The translations under genes were made by a program, and so were the position numbers. Shown here piece by piece: positions 26,862 through 36,263 of a stretch of 64,000 nt of DNA. The stretch is taken from positions 1,796,128-1,860,127 of the forward strand of contig NZ_AP027274.1 of assembly GCF_030295705.1 (NCBI RefSeq), read 5' to 3'. The notes under the pieces were generated by a model that saw only the letters and a list, made by a program, of their open reading frames with translations, made no database searches and was not told where the DNA came from. Within the stretch, counting starts at the first letter, position 1, and each line of letters opens with the position of its first letter. This stretch comes from Polynucleobacter sp. TUM22923. Lineage in GTDB: Bacteria; Pseudomonadota; Gammaproteobacteria; Burkholderiales; Burkholderiaceae.

Positions 26862-29800
26862 TATCTTTTTAATCCTTGCGCTATTTTTAGGACTGATTGA
26901 ATCGCTTCCAAGATTACTTCAAGTGAAGAATCTAATGGGACAACTTTTCCAAATTTATATTGTTTAACACGGTTACCTTGAGCGCCAATATCGAATGCAA
27001 CGATGGGCAACTCCATCTGCATGGCCTCAGAAATGGTATAGCTAAAAGTTTCCGGAATGATAGAGGCCATCAGAAACACGTTGATACCCTCCCTTTGCAC
27101 AATGTGTGGTAATTCCTCATGCTTATACGTGCCGAGCACTCTGAGGCTAGGCTCGGTAAGCACATGGCTGCTACCGACGAGGGTAATAGGAACATTCAAG
27201 TTATGCGACGCAATAAATTCAGCCAGCTTATTGATTACCACAGAGCCTTTGGCTTCGGTAAGAGTGCCAAACATACCTATGTGCAAGGGGCCACCAAGGC
27301 CCACCGTCTGAACATGCTTAAAGGATAAGTGTTCATGCGGCACCACCCGAATCTTCGCATCATCAAAATTAAACACTCGCCTCATGATTTCTACCGAAGA
27401 GGGATCAAAAATGGTAATTGTTGATGCAATCTCAAATAAATCAACAAATGGCTGACGCCATTTAACTATGTCAACGGGCTGGTTGGCTCCCCAATGCACA
27501 TACTTATTTTTGACGAGACAGGAGTTGCATACATTGACATCTTGTGGGACAGAACAATACTGATCATTATTTTCAAGCAGGTGCTGTGAAGGACAAATTA
27601 CATAAAAGTCATGCACCTTGTAATCGACCGACATACCAGTTGCTCTGGCAAGGCTCACTATGTTCTCGATGACCCGATCAATCTCTGGATACATGTAGGG
27701 CGAGTTGACGATGATGACCTCGGCACCGACTCCGGCAAGGGCTTCAAAAAGAGCATCTGTACTTGCTTCTACGAAAATCATGCCATCGTCGGCGGCAATC
27801 CACTCGACAAACCAAGCGTGATTCGCATAATAAATTCGCAGAACAGTTGAACCTTCAGCGATAATCGCATTGATTAAATCACGGCTATATCGGTTTGCTC
27901 CTCCACCAATATTATGGTCGAAAATAATACGAATCGCTATCAATGAGGAGGGCAGGACAGACAACAGCTCGGAAAGCGGAACAGCGCCAGGATGAGTTGG
28001 AGAAAGCATGCGCACAGGCAAGAAAGATTGATGACTAAACCCGCCGATACTTGCAAAATAGGGAAGGATTCTCTCAATAGCGTGCGCCAGCGTGCTGTCG
28101 TCCTGACCAGCTTCGAAATCAAACTCCTCAATGCCGAATTTCATGCGGATGAAAGGCTCGATTGCATTACCACGGAACCACAACATGAAACCAGCTGGAA
28201 AGTCTGTCGTGTCTATATTTTCAATCTCTGCATCATCACGCCCCGCTCTTCGTAGAAGCGTGCTCATGGCCGCAGCATTTCCGCCAATGCGCATGAATGG
28301 AATGACGGGATGATAGGTCTGAGGGTACAGGATACCGAGTTGCTTTTCTCTCGCGAAGCGGTCAAGAATGGCAGCGACAAGGCGTGGATTGCCGAGCAGC
28401 GATTGCATCAAGTAGCGGCGCCAGCCCCGCAGATTGGGGTTGTGCGGGGAGCGTTTGGTGTGGATGTGGAGCACGATCTCATGACGGGTGAGCGTTTCAC
28501 CTAGCTCTACAAGCATTGGGCCGATGTCGCGTCCACGATTTGGCACGACACGAATGTCAAGTGCGAGGACGTTCAACATACCGGCTAAAGTGGTTTTGAT
28601 GCTAGCCGCCTTGTCGGCCGTGTCAGTCGTCACGTAGAGATTAAAGGGGACCGGGATATTCTCTAGATAATGCCGGATTTCCGGCGCAAGTTCCGAGTAG
28701 TAAATATGCGCATGGACGGCGACGTCCTGAATCGTCAGCGCATTTGCTGAGTCGATCTCCTCCAGCGGGAGAATGTAGTGAGGGTGATGAAGAGGCGTCA
28801 GAGTCGAGGAATTCAATCGCCTTGCTTCGTGCAACCCGATAGTCTTACGCAGGCCACCGAGGCCCCCGAGGCCCCCTTTAGCCAGAGTCTCATAAACCCG
28901 CACAGCTAGGCGGTGAATGCCTGCTGCGCCACTATGTCTCTGTCGGTAACTCTGGAATAGTTTCCATATCCGAATCACCCTCCTGCCCCACGCCCCCACC
29001 TTGCGCAATGGCGATGTGATTCGCCAAGAAGTAGACGAAAATATCTCTTCGATAGGAGAGCTTCGTTCACAAATGGCTTGATTCAGGCTGGCAATTTGCC
29101 CTTCCCTGCCTGACACTGTTTCTCTAAGGTACTTTATCTTCGCCCAGCACTCAGCCACCTCTTTTTTGAGTTCTTTAATCTGCCAATCCTCATAAGATAG
29201 AGGCTCCGGGATAAAAAAATCTCCATTTTTCTTGATACCCCCAAAGCTATGCTGAGATGCCTGCACGCTTAATGAAATCACTCGTTCTATAGCATGAGCC
29301 ATAGTGCCATCAAGTTGCCCCGCTTCTGGCTCAAAGTCATCATTGGTAAGATTAAAATCCAAAAGAGGGATTAATGCCGAGGAGCGCGCAAAAAACATGG
29401 TGCCTGCTGCGTATGTAAGTTGATTCAGTGTTGTATTATCAACTTTGAGTTTCTCAGCAAAGTGCAAAGTTCTCGCAGAATTCGCCTCAAAATAATGTTG
29501 TATTGGAACGATACAATCTTCTGGAACCAGGATGCCTAGTTTAGGATTTTTTTTTAAATAATTAAGCGCGCGACTAATGGATTGATCGGTAAGTAGCGCG
29601 TCAAGCAAACCCCTTAGCCAAGCTTGACCATCCTCACGGTGAGGTGATTTTTTTGTATGCACTTTAATAAGTATTGCATACCCGTCAGCTATTATTATGG
29701 GTATGACTGAGAGAAATGGGAGGATGTCACGCCCACGATTTTCAACAGGTAGTAAAAAATAATCGTGGCCAGCAGCTGCTAAACGCTTCTGGATACGCTC

Positions 29801-30001
29801 TTCATTATCTTGTGGACATGTCACATAGAGCTTATGTTTGACGAGATTTATACGGTCAAGGCAACCAAGTATTTCTTCAAAAACATCTTCATAAAAAACA
29901 TGAATAACAATCGCTATTGGATCCACTTGATCCATCGATATTTTTCGTATGTTAGACACAGACCTTCCACCCATCATTTTTTTGAAAACTTCCATATCCA
30001 T
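26861..30001 (-). CDS. Fusion of two RgpF-like domains and a GT4-type glycosyltransferase
   Basis: About 1046 residues from the ATG at 30001; a TTG at 30016 is also possible. Domain 1 (about 25-280): IAIVIHVFYEDVFEEIL, ENRGRDILPFL, HTKKSPHREDGQAW. Domain 2 (about 400-680) repeats the plan: VAVHAHIYYSELAPEI, VPNRGRDIGPMLVE, HTKRSPHNPNLRGW. Both are rhamnan-synthesis-F-like. A coiled linker at about 270-330 joins them. Domain 3 (about 710-1046) is a GT-B glycosyltransferase (DHNIGGGANRYSRDLI, MFGTLTEAKGSVVINKL, ASIIPETFSYTISEAMQMELPIVAF). It probably adds several sugars of a rhamnan-like backbone in the cytosol. It overlaps the FkbM gene by 28 bases. Confidence 0.83.
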   Translation of the reverse strand: MDMEVFKKMMGGRSVSNIRKISMDQVDPIAIVIHVFYEDVFEEILGCLDRINLVKHKLYVTCPQDNEERIQKRLAAAGHDYFLLPVENRGRDILPFLSVIPIIIADGYAILIKVHTKKSPHREDGQAWLRGLLDALLTDQSISRALNYLKKNPKLGILVPEDCIVPIQHYFEANSARTLHFAEKLKVDNTTLNQLTYAAGTMFFARSSALIPLLDFNLTNDDFEPEAGQLDGTMAHAIERVISLSVQASQHSFGGIKKNGDFFIPEPLSYEDWQIKELKKEVAECWAKIKYLRETVSGREGQIASLNQAICERSSPIEEIFSSTSWRITSPLRKVGAWGRRVIRIWKLFQSYRQRHSGAAGIHRLAVRVYETLAKGGLGGLGGLRKTIGLHEARRLNSSTLTPLHHPHYILPLEEIDSANALTIQDVAVHAHIYYSELAPEIRHYLENIPVPFNLYVTTDTADKAASIKTTLAGMLNVLALDIRVVPNRGRDIGPMLVELGETLTRHEIVLHIHTKRSPHNPNLRGWRRYLMQSLLGNPRLVAAILDRFAREKQLGILYPQTYHPVIPFMRIGGNAAAMSTLLRRAGRDDAEIENIDTTDFPAGFMLWFRGNAIEPFIRMKFGIEEFDFEAGQDDSTLAHAIERILPYFASIGGFSHQSFLPVRMLSPTHPGAVPLSELLSVLPSSLIAIRIIFDHNIGGGANRYSRDLINAIIAEGSTVLRIYYANHAWFVEWIAADDGMIFVEASTDALFEALAGVGAEVIIVNSPYMYPEIDRVIENIVSLARATGMSVDYKVHDFYVICPSQHLLENNDQYCSVPQDVNVCNSCLVKNKYVHWGANQPVDIVKWRQPFVDLFEIASTITIFDPSSVEIMRRVFNFDDAKIRVVPHEHLSFKHVQTVGLGGPLHIGMFGTLTEAKGSVVINKLAEFIASHNLNVPITLVGSSHVLTEPSLRVLGTYKHEELPHIVQREGINVFLMASIIPETFSYTISEAMQMELPIVAFDIGAQGNRVKQYKFGKVVPLDSSLEVILEAIQSVLKIAQGLKR

Positions 30002-31095
30002 TGCGGTATTTGCCAAGGATGCAACAGATAATAACCCAGCCGAAAGCTCTTAGATTGGCGTATATCAACAGCATCTGCTCTGGATTGAATTAAATCCTTA
30101 TTGATGCTGATGATCTGCTCGTCGCGATCGGCAAGTAATGCTCGGCCATTCGCTGCATGTATCTCACTGTTCACCACTTCTTGATTGATTAACATCTCAG
30201 CCATTGGCGATGAGTACTCTAGCGAAAGAGCTGACGCAGTTGCGGTATGCGCGAGTACCTCATATGGATACTGTGGCTTGTGGAGTAATAACAGCACCAA
30301 GTCATCGGCTGTTTTTATTTGCGGTAGATTTTGCTTGGATATAATTTCTTCAAATTTTGAACTGGACTCTATTGGAATGAGTAGCACCCCTGTTTCTTGA
30401 GCCGCACCAAAAATATTCTCAGCTTTACCCGCGTAATTGTGCTGGTTATATGCAGGGCTTAGCACACCATAAACTTTGTAATTTTGCTCTTGACCCCACT
30501 TGATGAGTGGCACACTAGCTTCTAGCGAGTTGCATTCCGCAAATATAATGGAGCGGCATCGTGCAACTGTTTTTTTAGCGCCATTTAGTACCTCAAGCTC
30601 CATTCCCTCCACATCGATTTTTATAAAATCCAATCGATCAAGCATATAAGCATCGAGAGTAGTAATGGCAACCTTTTCTCCCGAATCATCTTTGCCCTCA
30701 GTTGGCTTAAGGGTTAATGCGCCAAAGTTGTCACCTGTTTCGATATGTTGTGATTGAACTGTAACTGTCTTTTCAGTAGAGCCCAATGCAGAGTTGATTA
30801 CGCGTATATTTGCGATAGGTGACAGCCTCGCATTTTCAATCAAAACAGCGCCTGTAGCCTGACGAGGCTCGAAGGCCAACACCTTTCCAGTAGCACCAAC
30901 AAGTGCCGAGAAAGCGCGTGCATGGGTACCAATAAACGCCCCAGCATCAACAACCACTGAGCCCGGTTGTATAAAATATGCTAGCAGGTCAATTTCGTGT
31001 TGCGCCCACTCGCCATATAGACGAAGTGAGCCTGAAATCACGCTATCAGTATCAATAATATTGAACTCGCCATAACGAGTGGATATTAGACTCAT
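29974..31095 (-). CDS. FkbM-family methyltransferase
   Basis: 373 residues. SAM-binding VVDAGAFIGTHARAFSALVG, LAFEPRQATG, and DFIKIDVEGMELEVLNGAKKT are FkbM hallmarks. The C-terminal 130 residues (from about IPIESSSKFEEI) contain a predicted coiled region and no recognised domain. FkbM enzymes O-methylate hydroxyls; in Wzm/Wzt O-antigen clusters terminal methylation often caps the chain and is read by the Wzt C-terminal domain. The placement between wzt and the RgpF fusion fits such a capping job, but this is inference. Confidence 0.83.
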   Translation of the reverse strand: MSLISTRYGEFNIIDTDSVISGSLRLYGEWAQHEIDLLAYFIQPGSVVVDAGAFIGTHARAFSALVGATGKVLAFEPRQATGAVLIENARLSPIANIRVINSALGSTEKTVTVQSQHIETGDNFGALTLKPTEGKDDSGEKVAITTLDAYMLDRLDFIKIDVEGMELEVLNGAKKTVARCRSIIFAECNSLEASVPLIKWGQEQNYKVYGVLSPAYNQHNYAGKAENIFGAAQETGVLLIPIESSSKFEEIISKQNLPQIKTADDLVLLLLHKPQYPYEVLAHTATASALSLEYSSPMAEMLINQEVVNSEIHAANGRALLADRDEQIISINKDLIQSRADAVDIRQSKSFRLGYYLLHPWQIPQWIWKFSKK

Positions 31096-31112
31096 GCTGT
31101 AGCTTCCTGTGC

Positions 31113-32477
31113 TTACGGGAAAAATTCCATCGTTATATCCGAATTTAGTAGCCCACCTATACCATGCACAACTGGGCCAGATATTGATTCAATTTTTACC
31201 GTATCGTGCATCCAGTGATGCTGAATATGCTCATCACCCATGCCTTCAGCTATGGCGACATTGATTGTATATTGACCGCGAAGCAGGAGCGGCATTGTAA
31301 AATGGAATATTGTGTCGATTCTCTCACCCGCTTCGAATGCAAGCTGATGATGACGAAACGTTTTATCAGTCCCTTCCGTGTAAAGATATTGCCCGAGTCG
31401 GTCTTTTACCATTAGCCCGACCGCTGGATATAAAACAGGCTGATTTGCACGCACGCTAACAATAAAACAAACCGGCTGCCCACCAATTACTGTAGTGAGT
31501 CGATTCCTGTCCTCATCAAAAAAACCGGCATCAATAATCGTGACGCCACCTTTACCGAAGTGTTCAGCGTCAGCACGAAAATCCGATACTGCATATGCAT
31601 TGATTTCTGGAGCAGCTCCCTTTAGAACTTTATGCGTCCTAGCGTTTTCTCGCTGCGATGACTGGGCATGTAGAGAACGCTGTTGTTCAACTTGCTCGTG
31701 TCGCGTTGGATCGTCATAAATTTGATTTAAGTAGTCTTTACACAACGCTTCAGCAGAACCGGTGATTGCCCTGCGTTGACCACCTGCGAATAACATCACA
31801 GCAGACTGGCAAATATTAATCATCGTGGCCATGTCATGACTAACCAAGAGAAGAGTACCGCCATTCATTTGGAATTGACGTATAAAGCGCATGCACTTTT
31901 GTGTAAAAAAAGTATCCCCAACTGCCAATGCCTCATCCACCACCAAAATATCCGCATCCACATGTGCAATTACGGCAAAAGCTAAGCGCACATACATGCC
32001 GCTGGAATAGGTTTTAACGGGTTGCTCGATGAAGTCGCCAATATCGGCAAAGGCGATAATGTCATCAAAGCGCGCTTCGGTTTCTTCTCTACTCAAACCG
32101 ATTATGGCGGCATTCATATAAACGTTTTCGCGCCCAGTGAATTCTGGATTAAAGCCTGAGCCTAACTCCAGTAATGCTGCGATGCGACCATTGGTTTGAA
32201 TGCTGCCGCTGGTGGGATTAAGCGTGCCACAGATCATTTGCAGCAAGGTGGATTTGCCGCTGCCGTTACGCCCGATGATGCCGACAGTTTCGCCTTTTTT
32301 GATCTCGAAAGACACATCTTTTAGGGCCCAAAATTCGCGGAAATATTGTTTGGGCTGTTTCCCGGCAAGCCGCTGCAAACGCGGATAAATTGACTGCTTT
32401 AACCGATCATGCGGCTGCTCGTAAATCTGGTAGCACTTGGAGAGGTTGCTGACCTTGATGGCAATATCAGAGGACAT
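31113..32477 (-). CDS. wzt: O-antigen export ABC ATPase with carbohydrate-binding domain
   Basis: 454 residues from MSSDIAIKVS at 32477. Walker A IGRNGSGKST (69-78), signature YSSGMYVRLAF, Walker B ILVVDEALAVGD. After about residue 270 a C-terminal beta-sandwich (DAGFFDEDRNRLTTVIGGQPVCF to HHWMHDTVKIE) is the Wzt carbohydrate-binding domain, which recognises the completed O-polysaccharide. The start overlaps the wzm stop by 11 bases. The pair exports undecaprenyl-linked polysaccharide, so Wzx/Wzy are not needed. Confidence 0.92.
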   Translation of the reverse strand: MSSDIAIKVSNLSKCYQIYEQPHDRLKQSIYPRLQRLAGKQPKQYFREFWALKDVSFEIKKGETVGIIGRNGSGKSTLLQMICGTLNPTSGSIQTNGRIAALLELGSGFNPEFTGRENVYMNAAIIGLSREETEARFDDIIAFADIGDFIEQPVKTYSSGMYVRLAFAVIAHVDADILVVDEALAVGDTFFTQKCMRFIRQFQMNGGTLLLVSHDMATMINICQSAVMLFAGGQRRAITGSAEALCKDYLNQIYDDPTRHEQVEQQRSLHAQSSQRENARTHKVLKGAAPEINAYAVSDFRADAEHFGKGGVTIIDAGFFDEDRNRLTTVIGGQPVCFIVSVRANQPVLYPAVGLMVKDRLGQYLYTEGTDKTFRHHQLAFEAGERIDTIFHFTMPLLLRGQYTINVAIAEGMGDEHIQHHWMHDTVKIESISGPVVHGIGGLLNSDITMEFFP

Positions 32478-33285
32478 CGGCAAATCCTTTACGTGTCTTC
32501 TGGAACCATGCAAAACCCAGCCAGGCGATTAATGCTGCCACTAGCAGATAGACCGTAAGCATGGATATATCTGGCACTTTTCCCCAGAACAGTACGTCAC
32601 GTGCCTGTTCGATTGCGGGGGTGAGGGGGTTTAATAGCAGCAGGTGGCGGTACTTTTCTGGTAGCGCGCTGGCGGGGTAAAAAATGGGCGAAAGAAACAT
32701 CAGCACCGTGGTGAGGATGCCGATGAACTGGGAGACGTCGCGCAGATAGACGCCCAACGATGCCAGCCCCCAGGTTAGCCCCATGATAAACAGCATCAGC
32801 GGCAAGATGACCAGTGGCAACAGCAATACGGTGATGTGCGGCACACCAAAAAGAATAAGGTAAGCGATGAGCCAAACGCCAAGATTAATCAGGGCATGGA
32901 ACATGGCCGACCCCAAGGCAACCCAGGGGAGTATCTCCAGGGGGAACACTACTTTTTTGACGTAGTTGACGTTGGCTAGAATCAAGCCCGGTGCACGATT
33001 GAAGCATTCTGCAAACAAGTTGAACACGATCAGCCCGGCAAAAAGTATTAGGGCAAATTCAGTTTTTGAATCGCTACCGCCACTCCAGCGCGCCTTGAAC
33101 ACCACGCTGAAGACAAAGGTGTAAACCACCAGCATGAATACGGGGTTGAAAAACGGCCAGAGGATGCCCATGACCGAGCCACGGTAGCGCCCGATGACTT
33201 CGCGCTGTACCAGCGCCTTTACCAGGCCACGGTTGCGCCATAAGCTGGCGACCATTTCTTTGGGGGAGATGGAAAAGTTTTGCAT
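32467..33285 (-). CDS. wzm: O-antigen export ABC permease
   Basis: 272 residues with about six transmembrane helices. VKALVQREVIGRYRGSVMGILWPFFNPVFMLVVYTFVFS is the classic Wzm N-terminus, and LYLRDV-type (VYLRDVSQFIG) and LNPLTPAIEQARDVLFWG segments mark the C-terminal half. It forms the membrane channel with Wzt. The start codon overlaps the rfbC stop by one base (TGATG). Confidence 0.92.
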   Translation of the reverse strand: MQNFSISPKEMVASLWRNRGLVKALVQREVIGRYRGSVMGILWPFFNPVFMLVVYTFVFSVVFKARWSGGSDSKTEFALILFAGLIVFNLFAECFNRAPGLILANVNYVKKVVFPLEILPWVALGSAMFHALINLGVWLIAYLILFGVPHITVLLLPLVILPLMLFIMGLTWGLASLGVYLRDVSQFIGILTTVLMFLSPIFYPASALPEKYRHLLLLNPLTPAIEQARDVLFWGKVPDISMLTVYLLVAALIAWLGFAWFQKTRKGFADVL

Positions 33286-33830
33286 CAGACAAAGACCTCT
33301 GCTGTTTTAAAGGCCGTACCCTGTGCGTCTTTGCCCGACAGGGCTGGGGTGTCCTGCACAGGCCAATCAATGGCCAAGCTTGCGTCATTCCAGACAATGC
33401 AGCGCTCAAACTGGGGGGCGTAGTAGTCGGTGGTTTTGTACAGAAACTCGGCGGTATCTGACAGCACCACAAAGCCATGAGCAAAGCCTTGCGGCACCCA
33501 GAGCTGGCGTTTGTTGTCTGCCGACAAGATTTCGCCCACCCATTGGCCAAAGGTGGGGGACGATTTGCGGATGTCTACCGCTACATCAAACACCTCGCCC
33601 TGCACCACGCGCACGAGCTTGCCCTGCGGCTGCTGGATTTGGTAATGCAGACCGCGCAGCACGCCCTTGGCGGAGCGGGAGTGATTGTCTTGCACAAAGG
33701 TAACCGGCTTGCCGATGGCGGCTTCAAACTGGGCCTGGTTGAAGCTCTCATAAAAAAAACCGCGGTCGTCGCCGAATACTTTGGATTCAAACAAGACAAC
33801 GTCGGGGATGGCGAGGGGGGTGGCTTTCAT
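33285..33830 (-). CDS. rfbC: dTDP-4-dehydrorhamnose 3,5-epimerase
   Basis: 181 residues. FGDDRGFFYESFN, the GLHYQ box (VLRGLHYQIQQPQGKLVRV, catalytic His) and LWVPQGFAHGFVVLSD are standard RfbC/RmlC. It makes dTDP-4-keto-L-rhamnose. The start overlaps the rfbA stop by one base. RfbD, which reduces the product to dTDP-L-rhamnose, is not encoded in the window. Confidence 0.95.
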   Translation of the reverse strand: MKATPLAIPDVVLFESKVFGDDRGFFYESFNQAQFEAAIGKPVTFVQDNHSRSAKGVLRGLHYQIQQPQGKLVRVVQGEVFDVAVDIRKSSPTFGQWVGEILSADNKRQLWVPQGFAHGFVVLSDTAEFLYKTTDYYAPQFERCIVWNDASLAIDWPVQDTPALSGKDAQGTAFKTAEVFV

Positions 33831-34726
33831 CAGAACACTTGCTCCTTGAGCACACGTAACAGGTATTGCCCATAGCCGTTTTTGCTCAGCGGCTGCGCGA
33901 GCTTTTCAAGTTGGGCGGCATCGATCCAGTGTTGCCGGTAGGCGATTTCTTCCGGACAGGCGACTTTGAGGCCTTGGCGGTTTTCCAGGGTGGCGATGAA
34001 CTGGCTGGCCTCGAGCAGGGATTCGTGGGTGCCGGTGTCCAGCCAGGCATAGCCTCGGCCCATAATTTCGACATTAAGTTTGTTTTGTTCTAAATACATG
34101 CTGTTGAGATCGGTAATTTCGATCTCGCCTCTGGCCGATGGTTTGATTGCTTTGGCAAGTTCAACCACCTGCTGGTCGTAAAAATACAGGCCGGTAACGG
34201 CGTAGTTAGATTTAGGTTGCAGGGGCTTTTCTTCAAGAGTCAGCACTTTACCATCAGCATCAAACTCTGCTACGCCGTAGCGCTCTGGGTCATGCACGTG
34301 GTAGGCAAATACGCTTGCACCGTCGGTGCGGGCGGTGGCGTTGGCCAGAAGCTGGTGGAAGTCGTGGCCATGAAAAATGTTGTCGCCCAGCACCAGCGCA
34401 GAGGGGCTGTTGCCGATGAACTGCTCGCCAATGATGAAGGCTTGGGCCAGTCCATCCGGGTTGGGCTGCACGGCGTACTGCAGGTTCATGCCCCACTGGC
34501 TGCCATCGCCCAGCAGCTGCGCAAAACGCGGCGTGTCTTGTGGGGTGCTGATGATGAGCACATCCCGAATACCCGCCAGCATGAGGGTGCTGAGTGGGTA
34601 GTAGATCATGGGCTTGTCGTACACCGGCAGCAACTGCTTGCTGATAGCGAGTGTGGCCGGGTGCAGGCGGCTGCCGGAGCCACCGGCCAGGATGATGCCT
34701 TTGCGTTGGGTCATAGTTTGAGTCAT
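33830..34726 (-). CDS. rfbA: Glucose-1-phosphate thymidylyltransferase
   Basis: 298 residues. [40 protein letters not shown] is the signature of RmlA, followed by [14 protein letters not shown] and GDNIFHG. The ATG used overlaps the rfbB stop as ATGA; a second in-frame ATG lies four codons later. It forms dTDP-glucose from glucose-1-phosphate. Confidence 0.95.
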   Translation of the reverse strand: MTQTMTQRKGIILAGGSGSRLHPATLAISKQLLPVYDKPMIYYPLSTLMLAGIRDVLIISTPQDTPRFAQLLGDGSQWGMNLQYAVQPNPDGLAQAFIIGEQFIGNSPSALVLGDNIFHGHDFHQLLANATARTDGASVFAYHVHDPERYGVAEFDADGKVLTLEEKPLQPKSNYAVTGLYFYDQQVVELAKAIKPSARGEIEITDLNSMYLEQNKLNVEIMGRGYAWLDTGTHESLLEASQFIATLENRQGLKVACPEEIAYRQHWIDAAQLEKLAQPLSKNGYGQYLLRVLKEQVF

Positions 34727-35793
34727 AGGGCGCGATCTGCGTAGTTCTTTTCAACCCATTCGCGGTAGGTGCCGGCTTGAACGTTGGCTACCCAGCTCTG
34801 GTTTTCCAGATACCACTCAACGGTTTTGCGAATGCCGGTATCGAAGGTTTCTGCTGGCTGCCAGCCAAGTTCACGCTCTATCTTGCTCGCGTCAATGGCG
34901 TAGCGGCGATCATGGCCGGGTCGGTCGGTCACGTAGGTGATTTTCTCACGGTAGCTATTACCGTCGGCTCGGGCGCTGAGTTCATCGAGCAGTGCGCAAA
35001 CGGTATGGACGATTTCGAGGTTAGGCTTTTCGTTACAGCCGCCGATGTTGTAAATCTCGCCAACCTTTCCCGCCTCGAGTACGCGGCGAATGGCGCTGCA
35101 ATGGTCTTTGACGTAGAGCCAGTCGCGGATCTGCTGTCCATCACCGTATACGGGCAGAGACTTGCCGGCGAGCGCATTAACGATCATCAGCGGGATGAGC
35201 TTTTCCGGGAAGTGATAGGGGCCGTAGTTGTTGGAGCAGTTGGTGGTGAGCACCGGCAGGCCGTAGGTGTGGTGGTAGGCGCGCACCAAGTGGTCGCTCG
35301 CAGCCTTGCTGGCCGAGTACGGGCTGTTGGGCTCGTAGCGGTTGCCTTCGGTGAAGGCGGGGTCGTCTTTTGCGAGGGAGCCGTAAACTTCGTCAGTGGA
35401 TACATGCAGAAAGCGGAAGCTGGTTTTGGCCGTGCCCTCTAACCCATTCCAATAAGCGCGGACAGATTCCAGCAAGTGGAAGGTGCCGACGATGTTGGTC
35501 TGGATGAAGTCTTCTGGGCCGTGAATGCTGCGGTCGACGTGAGATTCGGCTGCAAAGTTGATGATGGCGCGGGGTTTGTGTTCGGCAAGAAGGCTGGATA
35601 CCAGCGTAGCATCGCCGATGTCGCCACGTATGAAGATGTGACGTGAGTCGCCTTGCAGGCTAGCGAGATTCTCGAGATTGCCGGCGTAGGTGAGTTTGTC
35701 GAGATTGATGACGGGCTCATCGGACTGATTCAACCAGTCGAGAACGAAGTTGCTGCCAATAAATCCGGCACCGCCAGTAACCAATATGCTCAA
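34723..35793 (-). CDS. rfbB: dTDP-glucose 4,6-dehydratase
   Basis: 356 residues. [12 protein letters not shown] (NAD loop), STDEVYG (catalytic Thr-Asp-Glu) and [11 protein letters not shown] (Tyr-x-x-x-Lys) are all in place. It is the first gene of the polysaccharide operon as transcribed. A leader of about 330 bases precedes it, with an ops-like element and a hairpin. Confidence 0.95.
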   Translation of the reverse strand: MSILVTGGAGFIGSNFVLDWLNQSDEPVINLDKLTYAGNLENLASLQGDSRHIFIRGDIGDATLVSSLLAEHKPRAIINFAAESHVDRSIHGPEDFIQTNIVGTFHLLESVRAYWNGLEGTAKTSFRFLHVSTDEVYGSLAKDDPAFTEGNRYEPNSPYSASKAASDHLVRAYHHTYGLPVLTTNCSNNYGPYHFPEKLIPLMIVNALAGKSLPVYGDGQQIRDWLYVKDHCSAIRRVLEAGKVGEIYNIGGCNEKPNLEIVHTVCALLDELSARADGNSYREKITYVTDRPGHDRRYAIDASKIERELGWQPAETFDTGIRKTVEWYLENQSWVANVQAGTYREWVEKNYADRAL

Positions 35794-36028
35794 GAAGCCA
35801 CCTCTTCACAGAACGTGAGGTGGGGGATGCTTTGAATAGAACGAGACTTGTTTGAATGGCCCAGAAGAATCTGGGCGTGTTGTTGCAAAGCTACCGCACT
35901 CTGATGATTCTTATCAGAACCAGAGTTACTTTTCGCTGAACAAGTTGTATCTACCGCAATCGAGACCTTTTTGAGTTGATTCACCAACCCACCTCCACCA
36001 AAAAAAATTCCCCGGCAACACACTCAGA

Positions 36029-36044
36029 CCCGCCATTTGGCGGG
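36029..36044 (-). other. Leader hairpin downstream of the ops-like element
   Basis: CCCGCC and GGCGGG form a perfect 6-bp stem around a 4-base loop, about 40 bases downstream of the ops-like site. The T-run is 20 bases further on, so it is not a canonical intrinsic terminator; it could be a pause hairpin. Confidence 0.45.
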
Positions 36045-36085
36045 CTGGATTGCGGGGGGAGGGGGTACATTGCAGCCTCCCTGAG

Positions 36086-36096
36086 AAGCTACCGAC
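36086..36096 (-). promoter_or_regulatory. ops-like element (RfaH/NusG-type antitermination)
   Basis: The minus strand reads GTCGGTAGCTT, one mismatch from the ops consensus GGCGGTAGnnT found in leaders of long O-antigen and capsule operons. It lies about 25-35 bases after the proposed transcription start and 290 bases ahead of rfbB. The operon it would serve is about 26 kb, the length at which RfaH-type help is typical. Confidence 0.5.
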
Positions 36097-36126
36097 ACCC
36101 TGCACTTACTTAAAATTATCTTACCT

Positions 36127-36156
36127 ATTGTAACCTTTGATGGCGTTTACAGGTAA
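36127..36156 (-). promoter_or_regulatory. Possible promoter of the polysaccharide operon
   Basis: On the minus strand, TTACCT (36151-36156) and TACAAT (36127-36132) are separated by 18 bases. The -10 matches the consensus at five of six positions, the -35 at three. The position upstream of the ops-like element is sensible, but the -35 is weak. Confidence 0.4.
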
Positions 36157-36180
36157 TTTTTATTACGTGCGGATAAACGC

Positions 36181-36238
36181 AAAAAAGCCCCCTGGCTCAC
36201 TCGCGAGCATCGATGGATGCCGGGTGAGCCAGGAGGCT
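36181..36238 (-). terminator. Strong hairpin terminator after the holin gene
   Basis: AGCCCCCTGGCTCAC (36186-36200) pairs with GTGAGCCAGGAGGCT (36224-36238) with one or two mismatches, and on the minus strand is followed by six T. It begins 26 bases past the holin stop at 36264. Confidence 0.8.
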
Positions 36239-36263
36239 GTGTGGTTGGGTGTTGCCGGATGGC

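Larger units (their letters stand above)
35794..36180 (-). other. Long untranslated leader and promoter region of the polysaccharide operon
   Basis: No credible gene lies here; a 77-codon minus-strand frame (35790-36023) is biased and lacks a ribosome site. In minus-strand order it holds a possible promoter (36127-36156), the ops-like element (36086-36096), a CCCGCC/GGCGGG hairpin (36029-36044) and a run of eight T (36000-36007) about 20 bases past the hairpin. Confidence 0.5.

Noticed and set aside
35790-36023. 77-codon minus-strand frame in the rfbB leader
   Set aside because: No ribosome binding site, biased residues, and it lies over regulatory-like structure; treated as untranslated leader.
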